From contig CAYOBW010000270.1 in assembly GCA_964402115.1 (NCBI GenBank), positions 1-10,133 of the forward strand: 10,133 nt of DNA, in the 5' to 3' direction. The DNA comes from CAYOBW01 sp964402115 (GTDB taxonomy: Bacteria; Verrucomicrobiota; Kiritimatiellia; UBA8416; CAYOBW01). Below the pieces are notes generated by a model that worked only from the letters and a program-made list of their open reading frames with translations, was not told the origin of the DNA and did no database searches. The stretch's first letter is position 1; each line of letters opens with the position of its first letter. This document shows, piece by piece, positions 7,445 to 10,133 of this stretch. Position numbers and translations under genes: made by a program.

Positions 7445-7507
7445 GTCCAACAAACAAAAGCAACACTACCTCGCGTTCCGCTCGGAGGTTGATTTGTAAC
7501 GTTGGGC
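7445..7507 (+). other. attC-like recombination site 1
   Basis: The 5' box GTCCAAC (7445-7451) fits RYYYAAC and the 3' box GTTGGGC (7501-7507) fits GTTRRRY; they pair at 6 of 7 positions plus one G/T wobble or mismatch. Inside, CAAAAGCAAC (7455-7464) pairs with GTTGATTTG (7488-7496), leaving one extra base on the 5' arm, the extrahelical-base feature of attC. Unpaired spacers (3 and 4 bases) separate the R and L boxes. A 23-base terminal structure (7465-7487) contains CTC/GAG. Segment lengths are 7-13-23-13-7. Confidence 0.65.
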
Positions 7508-7519
7508 GCAGAGAGTCGC

Positions 7520-9349
7520 ATGAAACAACACGCCACAGGTCAGACCGTCGCAACCCTGATGGGCACATCATCTTGGTTACTTGTTGCGCTGGTGTGTTTT
7601 TCGCCGAGGCTCGCACAAGGGATAACTCTCTATGTTGACTTAAACAACCTCGCGCCTGCCGCGCCGTACACGAACTGGGCCACGGCCGCGACGAGTATTC
7701 AGGATGCCGTGGACGCGGCCGAGGACGGAGACACAGTGCTGGTGACCAACGGGGTCTACGACACCGGCGGCAGACCGGCGTCATCGGGAACGATGACCAA
7801 CCGCGTCAACATCGGTCGCGCCGTCGCGGTGTGCAGCGTGAACGGCCCTGAGTTTACGGTCATCAAGGGAGAAGGGCCAATCGGCGACAGCGCCGTCCGC
7901 TGCGCCTACGTCACCAACGGCGCGGTGCTCGTCGGCTTCACGCTGACCAACGGCGCGACGCGCGCCTGGGGCGACTACAGCCGTGAATGCAGCGGTGGCG
8001 GGGCGTGGTGCGAACCCGCCGGCATCCTCTCGAACTGCACCCTCACGGGCAACACGGCCGACAAATCAGGGGGAGGAGCGTACGGCGGCACGCTGAACGA
8101 CTGCAAACTCATGGGCAACACCGCCCCTGATGGAAACGGCGGCGGGGTGTACGGCGGCGTGCTGAATCGCTGCACGCTCACGGGCAATTTGGCCGGAGAC
8201 AGTGGCGGCGGCGCTTTCGCAGGTACGCTGATTTGTTGCACCCTCACAGGCAATGGGGCTTTCAGCGGTGGGGGGGCGTCCAACTGCGATTTGACCGACT
8301 GCACACTCACGGGCAATTACGCCTACTACGGCGGTGGCGGGGCGGGGGAGGGTAGACTGAACAACTGTGTCCTTTCGGCCAACTGGTCTCAGTATGGCGG
8401 CGGAGCCTACGTTGGCACGTTGAGCAACTGCACGCTCACGGGCAACGCGGCTACATGGGGTGGTGGGGCGTCCAGTTGCGATTTGACCGACTGCACACTC
8501 ACGGGCAACTCCGCCGACCATAACGGTGGCGGGTTGTGTTACGGCACACTGAACAACTGCGTACTTTCGGCCAACTCGGCGTATTTCGAGGGTGGCGGGG
8601 CGTACGTAGGTACGCTGAGTAACTGTGTGCTCACTTACAACTCCGCCAGGTACGGCGGCGGGTCGTACGAGAGCACGTTACACAACTGCACACTCGTGGC
8701 CAATGTGGCCAACGGTTGGGACACCGTCGGCGGAGGGGCGTTCGGAGGCACGCTCAACAACTGTATCGCGTACTACAACATAGCGCCGAGATACGCAAAT
8801 TGGTATGAGAGCAGGATGTCGCATTGCTGTACAACGCCGGCTGCTGGCGGAACGGCCAGCTTCACCAACGAACCGCAGTTTGTGAACCTGACGAAAAGCA
8901 ACTTCCATTCATTGGCCACGTCGCCGTGCATCAACACGGGCAACGATGCCTCTGTTTCCGGCACGACCGATCTGGACAGCAACGGGCGCATTCAGTGTGG
9001 GCGAGTAGATATGGGCGCCTATGAGTCGCCTTACTGGGGCACGTTCTCGGATGTAGATGGGGACGGCATGAAGGACGCCGACGAGATTGTTGCTGACACC
9101 GACCCGACCAACGCCGAGTCGGTGCTGTGCCTTCTCTCGATCCGTGAGCAGTGGGGCGGCGTGCGTCTTGACTGGAAGGGCGGGCGCGACGCCTGGCAGT
9201 TTCTGGAAATCCGGACCGACCTGGTGAACACTACCGAGCAGTGGACCGCGATCTACGGGATACCGCCGCCCACGCCGTTGACGAATGCCGTCATTACCTT
9301 TGGAGCAACAAACCGGATGCTTTTCTTTCGGATTCGGGCGAGGCATTGA
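7520..9349 (+). CDS. Secreted right-handed beta-helix protein (choice-of-anchor-Q type) in a cassette
   Basis: This 609-residue protein starts at ATG 7520; TTG 7502 and ATG 7559 are alternatives. A signal peptide ends near residue 34 (LLVALVC core, then LAQG). Next is an N-terminal rung typical of parallel beta-helices (SIQDAVDAAEDGDTVLVTNG). Residues about 168-430 hold 12 rungs of 20-25 residues of the form GTLxxCTLTGNxAxxGGGA, with one Cys per rung in register (C173 to C415). About 473-504 carries the TDLDSNGR...VDMGAYE signature of choice-of-anchor-Q proteins. DVDGDGMKDADE (511-522) is a thrombospondin-3/dockerin-like Ca site. Residues about 535-609 form a beta-rich C-terminal domain ending FFRIRARH. 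The family is surface or secreted in PVC bacteria; binding or adhesion is inferred and no lyase active site is seen. It is large for a cassette gene. Confidence 0.88.
   Translation: MKQHATGQTVATLMGTSSWLLVALVCFSPRLAQGITLYVDLNNLAPAAPYTNWATAATSIQDAVDAAEDGDTVLVTNGVYDTGGRPASSGTMTNRVNIGRAVAVCSVNGPEFTVIKGEGPIGDSAVRCAYVTNGAVLVGFTLTNGATRAWGDYSRECSGGGAWCEPAGILSNCTLTGNTADKSGGGAYGGTLNDCKLMGNTAPDGNGGGVYGGVLNRCTLTGNLAGDSGGGAFAGTLICCTLTGNGAFSGGGASNCDLTDCTLTGNYAYYGGGGAGEGRLNNCVLSANWSQYGGGAYVGTLSNCTLTGNAATWGGGASSCDLTDCTLTGNSADHNGGGLCYGTLNNCVLSANSAYFEGGGAYVGTLSNCVLTYNSARYGGGSYESTLHNCTLVANVANGWDTVGGGAFGGTLNNCIAYYNIAPRYANWYESRMSHCCTTPAAGGTASFTNEPQFVNLTKSNFHSLATSPCINTGNDASVSGTTDLDSNGRIQCGRVDMGAYESPYWGTFSDVDGDGMKDADEIVADTDPTNAESVLCLLSIREQWGGVRLDWKGGRDAWQFLEIRTDLVNTTEQWTAIYGIPPPTPLTNAVITFGATNRMLFFRIRARH
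8273..8656 (+). repeat. 192-bp tandem duplication inside the beta-helix gene
   Basis: Two consecutive blocks of 64 codons (about 8273-8464 and 8465-8656) each encode three rungs in the same order: CDLTDCTLTGN, LNNCVLSAN, then GGGAYVGTLSNC. The first 44 bases of each block (8273-8316, 8465-8508) differ at only two positions, with a 32-base exact match beginning at 8285 and 8477. It is in frame and adds exactly three helix turns, so a recent unit duplication by recombination or slippage is likely. Confidence 0.8.
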
Positions 9350-9358
9350 AGAAGGCTG

Positions 9359-9421
9359 CCCCAACCATGCGGTGGAACACTACGCCACGAAGCGCGGCGA
9401 GGTTCACCGCCATCGTTGGCC
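9359..9421 (+). other. attC-like recombination site 2
   Basis: It begins 9 bases after the beta-helix stop codon. The 5' box CCCCAAC (9359-9365) and 3' box GTTGGCC (9415-9421) each deviate at one position from RYYYAAC and GTTRRRY, and pair through CCAAC/GTTGG. Inside, CGGTGGAAC (9370-9378) pairs with GTTCACCG (9402-9409), with one extra G on the 5' arm. ATG (9367-9369) can pair with CAT (9411-9413). The 23-base centre (9379-9401) begins ACTAC and ends GAG as in site 1. Segment lengths are again 7-13-23-13-7, while the L arms differ in sequence but keep pairing. Confidence 0.65.
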
Positions 9422-9430
9422 GAACGTGAC

Positions 9431-9585
9431 AAGGGGAACGATCAAGAGGAGTGAGTGTAGAGGATGATTAAGTGTGGGGACGAAGTGTAGCGAGCAAGTG
9501 TCAAACCGCCCTGTATCTACACTTACTCGACACGCTTACTCCCGCTCTTAATCGGTTACACTTACTCCACCCGCTTAGACGATTG
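9431..9585. repeat. Degenerate AGTGT/ACACT inverted repeat array
   Basis: The left half carries AGTGT motifs (GGAGTGAGTGTA 9448-9459, TTAAGTGTGG near 9469, GAAGTGTAG near 9482, CAAGTGTC near 9495). The right half carries the inverse: TACACTTACTC 9518-9528, ACACGCTTACTC 9530-9541, TACACTTACTCC 9557-9568. The outermost pair, 9448-9459 and 9557-9568, is complementary at 11 of 12 positions. CTTACTC occurs three times. It begins 10 bases after attC site 2. No function is assigned. Confidence 0.5.
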
Positions 9586-9598
9586 TGGGAAGAAGCGT

Positions 9599-9630
9599 CG
9601 CCGCAGATGGTCGCGGAAGAACGCGGATCG
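9599..9630. repeat. CGCAGATGG-type extragenic segment
   Basis: This segment reads like a phrase I recall from intergenic DNA of Kiritimatiellota/Verrucomicrobiota genomes (CCGCAGATGG, then GAAGAACGCGGATC). There is one copy in the window, so the repeat status rests on memory and not on the sequence. Confidence 0.25.
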
Positions 9631-9699
9631 GAAGGCGGAGTTTTCGGCGTGCGCTTGCCTTGCCAGGCGGAAATCGCCATGATCGGCAGCAGAAGAAGG

Positions 9700-9759
9700 T
9701 GCCAGCACGGCGCGCCTGGTAGGCTCGCAAGCTCGCCACCATGACGCCGGTCGTTGGCC
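9700..9759. repeat. Palindromic repeat copy 1 (GTAGGCTCGCAAGCTCG family)
   Basis: The 51 bases at 9708-9758 match 9942-9992 at 41 positions without gaps; GTAGGCTCGCAAGCTCG (9719-9735) is identical. The unit folds as GCCAGC (9701-9706) with GTTGGC (9753-9758), then GGCG/CGCC and TGGT/ACCA around the conserved core, with unequal unpaired segments. It ends in GTTGGCC, the same heptamer as attC site 2. Confidence 0.6.
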
Positions 9760-9805
9760 CGGCGCGCGGCAGGAAGCGGGCGAGGCGCGGATGGGCGGAA
9801 TGCTT

Positions 9806-9882
9806 GTCGGAGTACCGCCTTCAGGCGGAAGCTGGCGGCGGGCCTTCAGGCCGCCGCGCCCGGCTGAAGCCGGTACTCTGAC
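9806..9882. repeat. CTTCAG triple-hairpin repeat
   Basis: Two 23-base arms, 9806-9828 and 9860-9882, are inverted copies differing at three positions. Each arm forms its own small hairpin: CCGCCT/AGGCGG on the left and CCGGCT/AGCCGG on the right, so two of the three differences are compensatory. Between them is a third hairpin (9835-9857) centred on GGCCTTCAGGCC (9841-9852), extended by GCGGC/GCCGC past one bulged G. The same 12-mer occurs at 6872-6883. It is an extragenic palindromic element of unknown role. Confidence 0.6.
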
Positions 9883-9933
9883 GAGCAGCGGGGACGACAT
9901 GGCGGGGGACGCGGTGGCGCCCGCGCAACACGG

Positions 9934-9993
9934 GCCAACCTCGGCGCGCAGAGTAGGCTCGCAAGCTCGGCACCCTGAACGCTGACGTTGGCG
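9934..9993. repeat. Palindromic repeat copy 2 (GTAGGCTCGCAAGCTCG family)
   Basis: This is the second copy, 234 bases after the first. It folds symmetrically: GCCAAC (9934-9939) with GTTGGC (9987-9992), then TCGGCG with CGCTGA (one G/T wobble) and CAG with CTG, around the conserved GTAGGCTCGCAAGCTCG (9953-9969). The differences from copy 1 largely preserve pairing. Confidence 0.6.
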
Positions 9994-10051
9994 GAACGCA
10001 CAGAGAAAGAGGAAGAGCGAAAGGGTTGAGGGAGGAATGCCCACTCGGCGT

Positions 10052-10075
10052 CGGGGTCGGTATCGGGGTCGGTAT
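10052..10075. repeat. TCGGGGTCGGTA tandem repeat
   Basis: There are two exact head-to-tail copies of the 12-mer (10052-10063, 10064-10075), followed by a degenerate continuation. The last 12 bases of the window (10122-10133) include CGACCCCGATA, complementary to TATCGGGGTCG within this tandem, so the window may cut a larger inverted repeat. Confidence 0.5.
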
Positions 10076-10133
10076 CGCCATCCCCATCCGATGGTGGCCA
10101 TGGGAACACCACCCGAGGAGAGCGACCCCGATA

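Larger units (their letters stand above)
7055..9415 (+). mobile_element. Two-cassette integron-like array (CALIN) without integrase
   Basis: Two same-strand genes alternate with two 63-bp attC-like sites. Taking cleavage after the G of GTTRRRY, cassette 1 is 7055-7501 and cassette 2 is 7502-9415. Each gene begins within about 12 bases of the preceding core and ends 9-34 bases before its own attC, the packing typical of gene cassettes. Base composition is less GC-rich than in the genes at 2-6337. No intI is visible in the window, so the integrase would lie elsewhere or be lost. Confidence 0.6.

Noticed and set aside
8020..8780. Regularly spaced repeats that could suggest a CRISPR array
   Set aside because: They are in-frame coding repeats of a beta-helix (LxxCTLTGN rungs) with variable spacing and no invariant direct repeat.
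9472..9744. 90-codon plus-strand open frame after the cassette array
   Set aside because: It runs through the AGTGT/ACACT array and other repeats, has no ribosome binding site and shows no protein-like pattern.
9933..9993. Palindrome ending in GTTGGCG as a third attC
   Set aside because: The core fails GTTRRRY at two positions, the stem is symmetrical without the extra L-arm base, no gene precedes it, and its core sequence is shared with the repeat at 9700-9759.

Overview
This is a GC-rich bacterial window, most likely from the PVC group (Kiritimatiellota, Verrucomicrobiota or Planctomycetota). The assignment rests on gene content: HEAT repeats joined to a DUF1080 (3-keto-disaccharide hydrolase/LamG-like) domain, a Tat-exported TIM-barrel protein, a beta-helix protein of the choice-of-anchor-Q type ending in a Ca-binding DVDGDG segment, and intergenic DNA packed with short palindromic repeats. 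No rRNA, tRNA or CRISPR array is visible.

Layout. 1-2428 (+): a large HEAT / sugar-binding-like / DUF1080 protein, cut at the left edge of the window. 2444-3406 (-): a Tat-exported TIM-barrel protein, convergent with the first gene and only 15 bp from it. 3407-3751: a divergent intergenic region dominated by a ~97-bp element that can fold into a three-way junction. 3752-6337 (+): an 861-residue secreted protein with an N-terminal beta domain and a helical C-terminal half that carries a QxxDGSW motif. These three genes look like an export-oriented carbohydrate locus, but no substrate can be read from the sequence.

6338-7053: ~700 bp with no convincing gene and several inverted and direct repeats. 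7054-9421: the most interesting part. Two genes, a 113-residue membrane protein and a 609-residue secreted beta-helix protein, are each followed by a 63-bp structure with the architecture of an integron attC site. Each gene starts 8-12 bp after a GTTGGAC or GTTGGGC core. Base composition is visibly less GC-rich than in the flanking genes. I read this as a short gene-cassette array without an integrase in the window (a CALIN, cluster of attC sites lacking integron-integrase), with an attI-like or degenerate left end.

9422-10133: no convincing gene. It is a mosaic of at least five extragenic repeat types: AGTGT/ACACT arrays, a CGCAGATGG-type segment, paired GTAGGCTCGCAAGCTCG palindromes, a CTTCAG triple hairpin with compensatory base changes, and TCGGGGTCGGTA tandem repeats that run to the window edge. 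A CTTCAG palindrome also lies left of the cassettes (6872-6883), so the array sits between repeat-rich stretches.
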